From NCBI GenBank assembly GCA_944325575.1, contig CALVAR010000001.1, forward strand, positions 1 to 64,000: 64,000 nt of DNA. The letters are read 5' to 3'. Below are positions 35,655-44,854 of the stretch, one piece after another. Within the stretch, counting starts at the first letter, position 1; each line of letters opens with the position of its first letter. The position numbers and the translations under genes were made by a program. The notes under the pieces were generated by a model. The model was not told the DNA's origin. It saw only the letters and a list, made by a program, of their open reading frames with translations, and ran no database searches. This DNA comes from Candidatus Gastranaerophilales bacterium (GTDB lineage: Bacteria; Cyanobacteriota; Vampirovibrionia; Gastranaerophilales; Gastranaerophilaceae).

Positions 35655-35807
35655 GTAGGTTGAGCATACATGCCCAATACAAAAATGTCATTCTGAAGCG
35701 TCAGACGTGCCTTGTGTAAAGAACGTTTGTGTTCAGAATCTTACACATCTGATATGTATTCAAAAAGCCTGTGAGATCCTTCGGTCGTTACACTCCCTCA
35801 GGATGAC
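35655..35807 (+). repeat. dispersed ~155-bp intergenic element, copy A
   Basis: Starts GTAGGTTGAGCATACATGCCC, continues with ATGTCATTCTGAAGC and GTGTTCAGAATCTTAC, and ends GATCCTTCGGTCG...CCCTCAGGATGAC. The same order of blocks occurs inverted at 60606-60761. The outer ends GTCAT/ATGAC-type are complementary, so the element is palindromic overall. Confidence 0.8.
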
Positions 35808-35818
35808 ACAATATCCCC

Positions 35819-35889
35819 GTCATTCTGAGGCGCAGCCGAAGAATCTATTGTGCAAAGATCCTTCGGTCACTTTGTTCCCTCAGGATGAC
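35819..35889. repeat. short palindromic repeat of the same family
   Basis: GTCATTCTGAGGCG...CCGAAGAATCT is followed by AGATCCTTCGG...TCCCTCAGGATGAC, forming an imperfect fold-back of about 70 bases. The GATCCTTCGG/CCTCAGGATGAC blocks are shared with copy A. Confidence 0.75.
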
Positions 35890-36011
35890 GGATGATGGTC
35901 AACCTGAAGCACATTTCCTCTGGATGACTGGAGTAATCGTGTGGATATCTGTGTATCATATGTGTTGCAGGTGGAAATATTTTAAGAAATTGTGATATTT
36001 TTTGAAAATAA

Positions 36012-36040
36012 TTAGAGTATGCTCTTATTCCTGATAATAT
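36012..36040 (+). promoter_or_regulatory. promoter of rlmN, leaderless arrangement
   Basis: TTAGAG at 36012-36017 and TAATAT at 36035-36040 (17-base spacer, preceded by TGA as an extended -10). The ATG at 36047 is six bases downstream with no Shine-Dalgarno. Confidence 0.4.
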
Positions 36041-36046
36041 ATATGT

Positions 36047-37078
36047 ATGACTAAACAAATATTATCAGGAATGAGTCTTGATGAATTAACCGCATTCACT
36101 GACTCTATAGACGAATCAAAATACAGAGCAAAACAGCTGCACAACTGGATTTATTTAAAATCAGTTTCTTCTTTTGATGAAATGACGGATATTTCAAAGA
36201 AGACACGTGAAAAAATTGCAGAGATTGCTCAGATTACTGATGTAAAAATAAAACATAAACAAATCAGCAAAGACGGTACTGTAAAATATCTGCTTGAATA
36301 CTCTGACGGCAACTGTGCTGAAACCGTTTTGATGCGTTTTGATAACAGAGCCAATCTCACTGCATGTGTTAGCTCTCAGGTCGGATGCGCCTGCAATTGC
36401 AAATTTTGCGCCACTGCAAAATTAGGATTTATAAGAAACCTTACACCCCGTGAAATCATTGAACAGGTACTGACCATACAGCGTGATACAGGGTTAAAGG
36501 TTACAAATATTGTTTTTATGGGTCAGGGTGAGCCGTTGCTTAATCTTGATAATGTCCTGAAAGCTATTGAAATCTTTAACAGAGATTTTGTTATAGGTAT
36601 ACGCCGCCTTACTGTTTCTACGTGCGGGATTATTCCACAGATAAACAAGCTTGCGGAAATGGATTTTCAGCCTACCCTTGCCATATCTTTGCATGCACCA
36701 AATCATGACTTGAGGCGTGAATTGATGCCCATAGAAAACAAATATCCGTTATCAGAGTTGATGCAGGCTTTAAAAAATTATGTTTCTGACACAGGAAGAC
36801 GTATAACTATAGAATATACGTTGATAAAAGGTTTTAATGATACAGTCTCATGCGCAAAGGAGCTGGCTAAGCTTTTAATAGGTTTAAAGGCAAATATTAA
36901 TCTTATTATTTACAATCCGAATGATAAAGATTCTTTTGAAAAGCCTGATAAGGAATCTGTACAAAAGTTCAAATACATACTGGAACAATCCGGTAAAAAG
37001 GTTACAATTAGACTCGAAAGAGGTTCTGATATAGATGCTGCTTGCGGCCAGTTGAGTAATAAAATGAAGGATATTTAA
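36047..37078 (+). CDS. rlmN: dual-specificity 23S rRNA/tRNA adenine-C2 methyltransferase
   Basis: 343 residues, a typical length. Radical-SAM enzyme that methylates A2503 of 23S rRNA and A37 of some tRNAs. The 4Fe-4S-binding C-x3-C-x2-C is C114, C118, C121. GQGEPLLN near 158-165 binds SAM, and the methyl-carrying cysteine is in the C-terminal region (RGSDIDAACGQL near 325-336). It is followed one base later by the next gene, so the two are translationally coupled. Confidence 0.97.
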   Translation: MTKQILSGMSLDELTAFTDSIDESKYRAKQLHNWIYLKSVSSFDEMTDISKKTREKIAEIAQITDVKIKHKQISKDGTVKYLLEYSDGNCAETVLMRFDNRANLTACVSSQVGCACNCKFCATAKLGFIRNLTPREIIEQVLTIQRDTGLKVTNIVFMGQGEPLLNLDNVLKAIEIFNRDFVIGIRRLTVSTCGIIPQINKLAEMDFQPTLAISLHAPNHDLRRELMPIENKYPLSELMQALKNYVSDTGRRITIEYTLIKGFNDTVSCAKELAKLLIGLKANINLIIYNPNDKDSFEKPDKESVQKFKYILEQSGKKVTIRLERGSDIDAACGQLSNKMKDI

Positions 37079-37079
37079 A

Positions 37080-38135
37080 ATGAAAATTTCTGCTGTTAGT
37101 TTTAGACATCAAAATATGCTTAAATACAATAATAATACAAATTTTCTTCCTGTTTACTCGAAAACAAGTGCGGATACGGTTTCTTTTTCTGCCCGAAAAA
37201 ATATTGTTGATATTAGCTTAGAAAATTTAGAAGATTCTTTTAATAATCAGGTTTTGCCTTTTATAAAGGACAGTAAGGATTTATATATCTCTGTGGCAAA
37301 AATCGGTTATGCCGCACAAGAAGCAATGAAACCGTATAAAAAATTAAGCAATGATTTGTTTCAATATCAGTTGGGTCTTTCGCTTTATAATACTCCTGAA
37401 AATTCTAAATATGGCAGGGCGCTAAAAATTGTATCGGATTATGATAAAAATATTGGAAATTATAACTATATTAAAAAATTGTCGCAAAGAGATGAATATA
37501 AAAATACAAGGCTTGTGGAAAAAGTAAATGCTGCGGAAAAACTATTCACTAACAACAAGGATATGGATAATTTAAGACTCTTTTATAATTTTTACCGTGA
37601 TTCTGCCGATGGGTTAAATAAAAAATTATATACGTTAACTTTTAAAAATGCTTCTAAAGAAAATTATGATAAGTATAGTCATTTAAAAGATAAGTTTGAC
37701 GAATGTATAGTATATGCAATGGCAATACCATACTCGGATTCAGTTGAAGTTCAAAAATCTATTGCTGATATAAAACGCTCTGCTTCGGATCCGACAGTGT
37801 CTGTGCTTGATAGATTAAAAAATATTGATAAAACACAGCGTCAGGTTGACTCTATTATTGAAAGAAAGAGCTGGTTTTATGAAAACGAATCTCAAATAAA
37901 AGAGTTTGTAGAAGATAATGCAGAGATAGAAAAATCTGTACCGGATAAGTATGAACTTATTCAGCTATATAAGGATTTAAAAGAAAAATCAGATGATATA
38001 TCAAAAAGATACAGAGAATTGATATCTAAATACTATAACGGCACTATGGAGCTTTATGCACCTGACTTGGACAAACTGGAAAAACTGACAGAAAACCAAA
38101 GGAAAGTTAATAAAGAGATGATAGCTATGTTATAG
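37080..38135 (+). CDS. lineage-type helical protein with SFRH motif (351 aa)
   Basis: Begins MKISAVSFRHQN (SFRH at 7-10), the shared N-terminal pattern; a second VSFSA lies near residue 38. The rest is a soluble, mostly helical protein rich in Lys, Asp, Asn and Tyr. No motif of a known enzyme is visible. The ATG lies one base after the rlmN stop, so translation is probably coupled. It converges tail to tail with a TPR gene with no gap. Confidence 0.7.
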   Translation: MKISAVSFRHQNMLKYNNNTNFLPVYSKTSADTVSFSARKNIVDISLENLEDSFNNQVLPFIKDSKDLYISVAKIGYAAQEAMKPYKKLSNDLFQYQLGLSLYNTPENSKYGRALKIVSDYDKNIGNYNYIKKLSQRDEYKNTRLVEKVNAAEKLFTNNKDMDNLRLFYNFYRDSADGLNKKLYTLTFKNASKENYDKYSHLKDKFDECIVYAMAIPYSDSVEVQKSIADIKRSASDPTVSVLDRLKNIDKTQRQVDSIIERKSWFYENESQIKEFVEDNAEIEKSVPDKYELIQLYKDLKEKSDDISKRYRELISKYYNGTMELYAPDLDKLEKLTENQRKVNKEMIAML

Positions 38136-38915
38136 CTATATTACGGCAAGTTTACTATCTTCATTTTGTCGGATTCTTAGATTTTTAAGTTTATCGATTC
38201 TTTTCTTTATTTTTTCACCGTGGTGAGAATGCGGTTTTTTATTAAGAAACAGTTTGTAATAGTGCATTGCTCTTTGTATATTTGACATTTTATCAAAACA
38301 TATTGCAAGACCCAGATATGCCTTATTAAAATTCGGATTTACTTTCAGAATCTGTGAAAAAATGCATCCTGCCGCTTTAAACTCACCAAGGTTCATGTAA
38401 AGTGCTGAAAGATGATTGTATGCAGTAAGATATTCAGGGTTATTTTCTATTATTGTATGGTATATCAGCATTGCCATGTCATATTCTTCAATAAATTCAT
38501 GTGCGACAGCAAGCTGCAGCTGGGCATTGATGTTACTTCTATCAAGTGAAATGGCATGATGAAAGCTTTTTATAGCTTCACAAAAGCGGCTTGTAAAAAG
38601 ATAACAAAGACCAAGCTCATAATGTATTTGTGAAGTAAAGAAAGACATATTGCGTGCTGTTTCCAGGGCCTTAATAGCTTTTTCATAATTCTGTTCCGCT
38701 TTATAAGAAATACCAAGTCCCATGTAGGATCTGTAGTTATTTCTATCTATCATAATTGCGCTAAGATAATGCTTAATAGATTCTTTAAAGTGGTTTGCAA
38801 GACGCAGTGCATCAGCTTTTACAAATAATTTATAAGCAGGTGTTGTTGTGTAGTTAAGCGGTCTAACTACAAATGAATCCAAACCATGCACAACACTTTG
38901 ATATTTTATCCCCAA
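38136..38915 (-). CDS. TPR repeat protein (259 aa)
   Basis: Soluble protein with about six TPR units from residue 28 to 235 (KHYLSAIMIDRNNYRSYMGL; AIKSFHHAISLDRSNINAQL; AMHYYKLFLNKKPHSHHGEK). A basic C-terminal tail (KKRIDKLKNLRIRQNE) follows. GGGGAAGAG precedes the start. Likely a protein-interaction scaffold of unknown partner. Confidence 0.85.
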   Translation of the reverse strand: MGIKYQSVVHGLDSFVVRPLNYTTTPAYKLFVKADALRLANHFKESIKHYLSAIMIDRNNYRSYMGLGISYKAEQNYEKAIKALETARNMSFFTSQIHYELGLCYLFTSRFCEAIKSFHHAISLDRSNINAQLQLAVAHEFIEEYDMAMLIYHTIIENNPEYLTAYNHLSALYMNLGEFKAAGCIFSQILKVNPNFNKAYLGLAICFDKMSNIQRAMHYYKLFLNKKPHSHHGEKIKKRIDKLKNLRIRQNEDSKLAVI

Positions 38916-39094
38916 TATCTCTTCCCCGTAAAATCATATTCCCTTTACTATATTCTAAATATTTATTTGTTTTTTGTTATTATCCCCGAGGTTTAAATTT
39001 GTAGACCATGCGGTTAGTTTTGTGTCTGTTGATACTGTATTTTTTATTAATAATATTTATAATATATCTTGTTGATATTATTATTGGGGGATTT

Positions 39095-41068
39095 ATGGAG
39101 GATGTACTGAAAAAGAATCTTGCTTTTATAGAAAGGTTCAATAAACCTCTATGCGATAAAATATTGTCGGTAACCTCTATAAACAAAAATTTGGAGTTAA
39201 ACACAAATCTTGCCGGCCAGTACAATCTTCTTATTGATAATAGGCCGGTGCATTCTATTACTGATGTTTATAAGGAAGCAAAAGATCTTTTAAACGATGT
39301 AAAAATAAAGGAAAATACTTCAATTCACTGTATTTACGGAATCGGACTCGGATATCATATTGATGAATATATCCAAAATGCAAAGGGGAAAATAATAGTT
39401 TACGAACCTGATATAGAGGCTATGTATTTTGTTTTTTCTGCAGTGGATTTTTCTGACAATTTTAAAAGCGGCAAACTGTATTTTGCCTCAGATTTGACAG
39501 AGCTTAACACGGTTTTATATTCTATTTACAGATACAAGTCAAATGTTACTTTTTCTTTTCTTGATTATTATAAGCTCTATCATAAGCCGGATATTGATGA
39601 GTTTCAAAAAAGTTTGCAGAGAATAGTTGATGTAGTAGATCATAATTATACTTTTCAGGTTAATAATATATGTGCATTTTTTAGATCTACTCTTATCGAT
39701 TCAGCACAAAAGTATAAAGCTCCTTTATTGACAGATTACAAGGATATATACAAAGATAGGCCGGCAATTATTGTTTCCGCAGGTCCGTCTTTGCATAAGA
39801 ATATTGATGTGCTGAAAAAATATCAAGATCATGCACTCATATTCTGTGTAGGTACAGCTTTACGTACTCTGTGCGGTAACGGTATTACTCCTGATTTTGT
39901 AAATGTCATAGAACGTAATAATACAAAAGTGCATTATGACGTGGAACAGGCAAAAGATATTATTTTTATTGCGGAAACCTTTACTGAGTCCAGTTATTTA
40001 AATATGGATTTTAAAAAATATCTTATAACAGCTTCTTTAGAAACTGATGCTGCAAGATGGTTTCTCGAAATGGCAGATAAAGAGCTTGTCGATTTCGAAA
40101 CCAAGGGAACTGTTGCATATCATGCTATATACAGTGCATACTATTTGGGCTGTAATCCGATAATTCTTGTCGGACAGGATCTTGCTTATTCTGACGGCGA
40201 TTGTTATTGTAAAGGCTCAAAATTCGATGGTCTGCAGTGTGTTTTTGATGAAGATCTGAAAAAATATAAAGTAATATTTAAAGATTTTGAAAAGTTTAAA
40301 GAGGCTTATTGCCAGTCTGTAAAAGATATTTATTCCGAAGAAAAACAGAATATAATTGTTGAGCATAGACTGAAAGAATTAAACAAAAATTTGTGTTCTG
40401 TCGAGGGACAAAACGGCAATATGCTGCCTACTGATTCTGTGTATTCTTTATTTATTGAATATATTCAGGATTTTGCAAAACGTCATAAAGATGAGCGGAC
40501 TTTGATAAATTCTTCTATAGGCGGAGCTAAGATTGAAGGGTTTAGTCTTTTGCCCTTAGAAACTGCAATTTTTGAGCATGCACCTGTTCAACTTAATAAA
40601 AATGGTATTATTGATTCATCAGCATTTAAGACCAGTGTTGATTATGAGATTATTCTTAATAATTTAAAAAATGAAAATAATTTGTTGAGATCAATATTAC
40701 CGGAGTTGCATAATGGACTTTCTCTTGTTCAGAATTTAGATAAGGAGCTTGAACGAGCAAAAATCTACAGTTCAAAAGCTTCTTCATTAGGAGCAAAATT
40801 AATTAAAATATATTCTCATCTTACAAATGATATTATGCTAAAACATAGAATTTTTAAAATGATTGCACTTGAACAATATAGTGAAATAAGCTATTTAATG
40901 CGCCTCGATAAAAAGATTTCTTCTTATGATGATGCAAAAGAATTTTTTCAAACATTTTTTGATTACTTCAATAAGGTTTCAATAAAGACAGAGAAGATTA
41001 TTTCATACATGGAAACAGAGATTGCAAAACTTGAGGAAATTTATGAAAATAGTTGTGCAAAGAGTTAA
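39095..41068 (+). CDS. DUF115 / Maf-like protein, probable flagellin-modification factor
   Basis: 657 residues from ATG 39095. A hydrophobic upstream extension from 39008 is possible in frame, but GGGGGA precedes 39095 and MEDVLKKNLAFIERFNKP is the usual family N-terminus. The central domain has RPAIIVSAGPSLHKNID (GPSL motif, about 221-236) and ITPDFVNVIERNN then GQDLAYSDG, the DUF115 (MptE-like 6-hydroxymethylpterin pyrophosphokinase fold) signature. In flagellated bacteria these Maf proteins transfer nonulosonic acids to flagellin. The FliS/FliT-like genes at 50.8-51.7 kb make that role plausible, though they are 10 kb away. Confidence 0.85.
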   Translation: MEDVLKKNLAFIERFNKPLCDKILSVTSINKNLELNTNLAGQYNLLIDNRPVHSITDVYKEAKDLLNDVKIKENTSIHCIYGIGLGYHIDEYIQNAKGKIIVYEPDIEAMYFVFSAVDFSDNFKSGKLYFASDLTELNTVLYSIYRYKSNVTFSFLDYYKLYHKPDIDEFQKSLQRIVDVVDHNYTFQVNNICAFFRSTLIDSAQKYKAPLLTDYKDIYKDRPAIIVSAGPSLHKNIDVLKKYQDHALIFCVGTALRTLCGNGITPDFVNVIERNNTKVHYDVEQAKDIIFIAETFTESSYLNMDFKKYLITASLETDAARWFLEMADKELVDFETKGTVAYHAIYSAYYLGCNPIILVGQDLAYSDGDCYCKGSKFDGLQCVFDEDLKKYKVIFKDFEKFKEAYCQSVKDIYSEEKQNIIVEHRLKELNKNLCSVEGQNGNMLPTDSVYSLFIEYIQDFAKRHKDERTLINSSIGGAKIEGFSLLPLETAIFEHAPVQLNKNGIIDSSAFKTSVDYEIILNNLKNENNLLRSILPELHNGLSLVQNLDKELERAKIYSSKASSLGAKLIKIYSHLTNDIMLKHRIFKMIALEQYSEISYLMRLDKKISSYDDAKEFFQTFFDYFNKVSIKTEKIISYMETEIAKLEEIYENSCAKS

Positions 41069-41480
41069 AAATGCTTCGGTTACAATTGACGATAAAATAT
41101 ATTCACATATAGATGCAGGCATGCTTATTCTTTTTTGTGCGGAAAAAGGTGATACGGAGGATAAACTAGATTGGATATCTAATAAGATTATCTCTTTGCG
41201 CTTTTTTGAAGATGAAAACGGTAAGATGAACAAATCAATACGTGATGTAAACGGAGATATTATGGTAGTATCTCAGTTTACACTGGCGGCTGACTGCAAA
41301 AAAGGTACAAGACCGAGTTTTGATAATGCAGAAAATCCGGAGGCCGCAAAGCAATTATATGAAAAATTTATAAGCATTTTAAAAGAGGAGGGGCTAAATG
41401 TACAAACCGGCGTTTTTGCTGCTATGATGCAGGTTTCTCTTATCAATGACGGACCTGTAACCTTTGTGATAGAGAAATAA
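41043..41480 (+). CDS. dtd: D-aminoacyl-tRNA deacylase
   Basis: 145 residues from the ATG at 41043 (MKIVVQRVKNASVTID), which is the canonical start; GAGGAAA precedes it within the upstream gene, which it overlaps by 26 bases. It removes D-amino acids from mischarged tRNA. SQFTLAAD and the C-terminal NDGPVTF (GP-motif) are the two catalytic signatures. Translationally coupled to the DUF115 gene, although no functional link is evident. Confidence 0.96.
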   Translation: MKIVVQRVKNASVTIDDKIYSHIDAGMLILFCAEKGDTEDKLDWISNKIISLRFFEDENGKMNKSIRDVNGDIMVVSQFTLAADCKKGTRPSFDNAENPEAAKQLYEKFISILKEEGLNVQTGVFAAMMQVSLINDGPVTFVIEK

Positions 41481-41624
41481 ACTAATATTTTTTTAAAAAA
41501 GCTTGCCTTATATTATGTTTGCATTTAAAATATAAGTTGATATTAGAATTATAGTTTATTAATAAGATGTCGAGGAGCTAAAGATAATAGCCTTTCGCCT
41601 TTTACTTTAAAAGGGTATTAAAAA

Positions 41625-42659
41625 ATGTATGTAAATAAGTGTACTAAATGTGGAGCGGAATTTGAAACTAAAAATCCGAAAAGGGTAATTTGTCCCAACT
41701 GTTTGTATCCTGATAAAAAGCCTGATCAAGAATCAGAAAATGGATCTGGTGATTTTTCTCAAAATCAATCCGGTCAGCAGAGTACTTCATATGAAAGACC
41801 TGCTGCATACAGTGCCGGCGGCTATTCTTCCGAAAATTACCAGAGAAGAGAAGAACGTTCGTATCAGCAAGACAGACCACGTTATGATTCTCAGAGAAAT
41901 TATAATCAAGGCTATCAGCGTCCGCAACAGGGCGGTTATCAACGTCCTCAACAGGGCGGCTATCAGCGTCCGCAGCAAGGCGGTTATCAAAGACAGCCCA
42001 GACCATATGACAGAGGCGGATATCAGCGTCCTCAGCAGGGCGGTTTTCAAAGACCTCAAAACAGAAGACCGCAGGGCGGTTTTAACAGACCGCAGGGCGG
42101 AAGAAAACCTATGGGCGGACGTCCTCAAAAGCCACCGAAACAGTTACTGGTTAATAAGGAGCAATTGGCACAAATTGAAGAATTATACAAAAAGATGCTC
42201 CCGCTTCCTAACCCTGATGCACATGAGGTTATCGGTGAACAGATAGGTTTAGAAGCAAGAAAAGTATTCTTCGGCATAAATCTTGTAAGACAAAAAATGA
42301 TGTTGCCAAAACTTCCTTTTCCGAAAAGAAAACTGGCAGTTTCTCCTGATCAATTGACTGCAATAAAAATGCTTTATGAACCTTTGCTTCCTTTACCGCC
42401 TATCGGTTGTCATAAGATTATTGCGGCGCAGTTAAAGATTGATGAGTGGCGTGTTCACGTAGGTATAGGTTTAATAAGAAAGCAGCTCGGTTTAGACAGA
42501 TGGAATCCTGAAAGACCGGATGCTCCTGAAGAATTTAAACAAACTAATAAGGATGCTCAGTCAGAGTCAACTGATGTTACAGCTGCTGAGGCACCTGCAG
42601 AAGAAAAACCTAAAAAAAGAGGCAGAAAAAAAGCTTCTGAAACTGCTGAAGAATCATAA
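41625..42659 (+). CDS. zinc-ribbon protein with RPQQGGYQ repeats and a duplicated domain (344 aa)
   Basis: Residues 1-30 form a zinc ribbon (C6-x2-C9, C23-x2-C26). Residues about 60-170 are low-complexity, rich in Arg, Gln, Gly and Tyr, with tandem YQRPQQGG units at about 97-140. Residues 174-228 and 238-290 are two copies of one domain: L-x-V-x-x-x-Q-L-x-x-I-x-x-L-Y, then LPLP, H-x-I-I, and V-x-x-G-I-x-L-I/V-R. The tail KKRGRKKA (near 330-338) is an AT-hook-like basic motif. Nucleic-acid binding is a reasonable inference. It lies five bases upstream of rimM-trmD, so it is probably co-transcribed with rRNA/tRNA modification genes. Confidence 0.75.
   Translation: MYVNKCTKCGAEFETKNPKRVICPNCLYPDKKPDQESENGSGDFSQNQSGQQSTSYERPAAYSAGGYSSENYQRREERSYQQDRPRYDSQRNYNQGYQRPQQGGYQRPQQGGYQRPQQGGYQRQPRPYDRGGYQRPQQGGFQRPQNRRPQGGFNRPQGGRKPMGGRPQKPPKQLLVNKEQLAQIEELYKKMLPLPNPDAHEVIGEQIGLEARKVFFGINLVRQKMMLPKLPFPKRKLAVSPDQLTAIKMLYEPLLPLPPIGCHKIIAAQLKIDEWRVHVGIGLIRKQLGLDRWNPERPDAPEEFKQTNKDAQSESTDVTAAEAPAEEKPKKRGRKKASETAEES
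41915..42053 (+). repeat. in-gene 24-bp repeat (YQRPQQGG)
   Basis: Consecutive and interrupted 24-base units encode the octapeptide YQRPQQGG, with synonymous codon differences between units. It expands the low-complexity region of the gene it lies in. Confidence 0.85.
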
Positions 42660-42664
42660 ATGCT

Positions 42665-43210
42665 ATGAGTAAATTAATTTCTGTTGGCAAAATTTTGAAT
42701 TTTCACGGGATTAAAGGCGAAGTCAAAATGGGATTTACTGCCGGCAGAGAAGATTTAATAAAAAATCTCAGAAAAGTTTTTATATTTATCAATAATGTAA
42801 AAACCGAATTTGATGTTCAATCTGTCAGGTTTCATAAAAACACTGCAATAATTAAATTTGCCCAGCTTAACTCTATAAATGATGTTATGAATGTAAAGGG
42901 GCTTCTTGTCCATATCAATGATGATGTTTTGAAAGCAGGGCTGCAAAAAGATGAATTTCTTATAAATGATTTAATTGGATTGAAAGTCTATGATACGGCA
43001 GGTATTGAAATTGGCAAAGTATCCGATGTTGGAGAGAATAAAGCATCAAATTTATTGGAAATTCAAAAAAATAACGGTTTAAAATTTATGGTGCCTTTTG
43101 TAAAAGAATGGGTGCCGAAGGTAGATATAGCCGATAATAAAATCGTTGTTAATTTGATTGACGGTATTGAGCCAAATTCTAATTCAGCGGAGATGGATAA
43201 TGAAGTTTGA
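42665..43210 (+). CDS. rimM: 16S rRNA maturation factor RimM
   Basis: 181 residues. Two domains are visible: the N-terminal beta-barrel (VGKILNFHGIKGEVKMGF) and the C-terminal PRC-barrel (DLIGLKVYDTAGIEIGKVSDV ... VPFVKEWVPKVD), the normal RimM arrangement that binds S19 during 30S assembly. It overlaps trmD by 11 bases, as in many bacteria. The canonical rpsP and rplS partners are missing here, replaced upstream by the zinc-ribbon gene. Confidence 0.95.
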   Translation: MSKLISVGKILNFHGIKGEVKMGFTAGREDLIKNLRKVFIFINNVKTEFDVQSVRFHKNTAIIKFAQLNSINDVMNVKGLLVHINDDVLKAGLQKDEFLINDLIGLKVYDTAGIEIGKVSDVGENKASNLLEIQKNNGLKFMVPFVKEWVPKVDIADNKIVVNLIDGIEPNSNSAEMDNEV

Positions 43211-43943
43211 TGTAATGACACTTTTCCCTGAAATGGTAAATCAGGCTTGCTCTCACAGTATTATTTCAAGAGGGATTGAAAAAGGGATTATAAGTGTAAA
43301 TACTATAAACCCGAGAGATTATACACTTGATAAACATAAAAAAGTTGATGATACGCCTTTTGGGGGCGGTGCAGGTATGGTTTTAATGTGCCAGCCATAT
43401 TTTGATTGTTTTGACAGCATCGACAAATCCGATGATACAGAAGTGATTTTATTGTCACCGCAGGGTGAAATATTTAATCATAGTATGTCCGTAGAACTCT
43501 CAAAAAAATCTCATATAATTTTAATCTGCGGGCATTATGAAGGATTTGACGAAAGAATAAAAGTGTATACAAAAGCAAGAGAAGTTTCTATAGGAGATTT
43601 TGTACTTACAGGCGGAGAATTGCCGGCTGTGTGTATAATAGATTCTGTTTCAAGAAATATAGACGGATTTTTAGGTAAAATTGATTCTGCACATTTTGAT
43701 TCTTTCTCTGACGGACTATTAGAGTATCCTCAGTATACAAAACCAAGAGATTATCAGGGAATGAAGGTTCCTGAGGTTTTGTTGAACGGTAATCATTCCG
43801 AGATATACAAATGGCGCCGCAAGCAGCAGTTGATAACTACATTAAAAAAAAGAAAAGATTTGTTTGATAAATTTCAAAAAAATTGCAATAATAAAGAAGA
43901 TTTAAAGCTTTTGAATGAGGTTTTGAATCATTATAAAGTGTAA
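43200..43943 (+). CDS. trmD: tRNA (guanine-37-N1)-methyltransferase
   Basis: 247 residues from the ATG at 43200 (MKFDVMTLFPEMV), the conserved start, overlapping rimM. It methylates G37 next to the anticodon and is essential for reading-frame maintenance. DDTPFGGGAGMVL, CGHYEGFDER and GDFVLTGGELPA are its signatures; the last two form the trefoil-knot SAM pocket. The C-terminal LNGNHSEIYKWRRKQQL is typical. Confidence 0.97.
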   Translation: MKFDVMTLFPEMVNQACSHSIISRGIEKGIISVNTINPRDYTLDKHKKVDDTPFGGGAGMVLMCQPYFDCFDSIDKSDDTEVILLSPQGEIFNHSMSVELSKKSHIILICGHYEGFDERIKVYTKAREVSIGDFVLTGGELPAVCIIDSVSRNIDGFLGKIDSAHFDSFSDGLLEYPQYTKPRDYQGMKVPEVLLNGNHSEIYKWRRKQQLITTLKKRKDLFDKFQKNCNNKEDLKLLNEVLNHYKV

Positions 43944-43976
43944 AATGTCTGGTGTTAGACAATTAGGGTTCGGCAT

Positions 43977-44852
43977 ATGGAAATTAATAACGAACAGTTA
44001 AAAAAACTATTTGATTTATCGGGTGCAAATGTAGATGTAGATTCTGCACAGCAAGATGATATTACAAAAGCATTAATATTAATCGAGCGCAAATTAAATT
44101 CTTTTGCTGTGGATACAATGACTGTTCCTGCGGAATTTAATATTCTCATAGTTGACGATTTGGAATTGTCTATATATCAATTTAACCAACTTTTAAAAAA
44201 GGTAGGGATTGTTCCTACAGTTGCAAGAAATAAAATAGAGGCTCTTGCAGAACTTAAAAAGAAAAAATTTGATTATATTGTTGTGGATTTATTTTTGCCT
44301 GACGCAGAAGACGGAATAGAGCTTATTGATGAGTGTATCAAGCTGCGAGAAGCTAAAAAAACTAACAAAATTATTGTTATGTCCGGCACTGATGATAAAA
44401 ATCTTATTGAAAAATGCTATAAGCTTGGTATAGATGAATTTGTACCAAAATCAAGCAACTGGCACGATCAGGTTTTGAAGTTTATAACAAGTTCTCTTAC
44501 ATCTAAGCAGCATGAAGATTTCTTTAAATATTCTATAAACGATAATATATGTTGCTATACTATCAATAAATTTAATAGCCCAAAACATATCGATGCATTG
44601 CTTAAAGATGTTACAACAAGCTTGTATACAGGTTATGTAAATATAATTTTTAATATGGAAAATGTTAAAATTTTTGATGACGAATATACAAGTACATTTA
44701 CTACTCTTTATAAAATGTGTAACGAAAAGGGCGGTAAGTTTATGCTTGTGAAGATTTCTGATTCTGTAAAAACCGCTCTTGCTGATGCATTTTTAGATAC
44801 ACTGATACCTACTTATACTACGGTAGATATGGCTGTAAGCAAGGTTGAGTAA
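43977..44852 (+). CDS. response regulator with C-terminal STAS-like domain (291 aa)
   Basis: An N-terminal helical stretch (1-50) precedes a receiver domain: acidic pair D60-D61 in ILIVDD, phospho-acceptor D104 in IVVDLFLPD, MSG near 135-137 and K158 in FVPKSS. Residues 185-291 lack a helix-turn-helix and look like a STAS/anti-anti-sigma domain (YTGYVNIIFNMENVKIFDDEYTS... GGKFMLVKIS). A phosphorelay output through protein partner-switching is plausible. No histidine kinase is adjacent. It lies 33 bases after trmD. Confidence 0.8.
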   Translation: MEINNEQLKKLFDLSGANVDVDSAQQDDITKALILIERKLNSFAVDTMTVPAEFNILIVDDLELSIYQFNQLLKKVGIVPTVARNKIEALAELKKKKFDYIVVDLFLPDAEDGIELIDECIKLREAKKTNKIIVMSGTDDKNLIEKCYKLGIDEFVPKSSNWHDQVLKFITSSLTSKQHEDFFKYSINDNICCYTINKFNSPKHIDALLKDVTTSLYTGYVNIIFNMENVKIFDDEYTSTFTTLYKMCNEKGGKFMLVKISDSVKTALADAFLDTLIPTYTTVDMAVSKVE

Positions 44853-44854
44853 TA

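Larger units (their letters stand above)
35478..36046. other. gene-free region filled with dispersed repeats
   Basis: 569 bases. It holds a 153-base dispersed element (35655-35807), a related shorter palindromic unit (35819-35889) and, at its right end, the rlmN promoter. Short open frames here are repeat artefacts. Confidence 0.8.

Noticed and set aside
35707-36058. Short frames in the region before rlmN
   Set aside because: They run through the dispersed repeats and the rlmN promoter and lack ribosome binding sites.
41787-42128. Minus-strand and other-frame frames over the RPQQGG repeats
   Set aside because: They are shadows of the repeat in the real gene on the plus strand.
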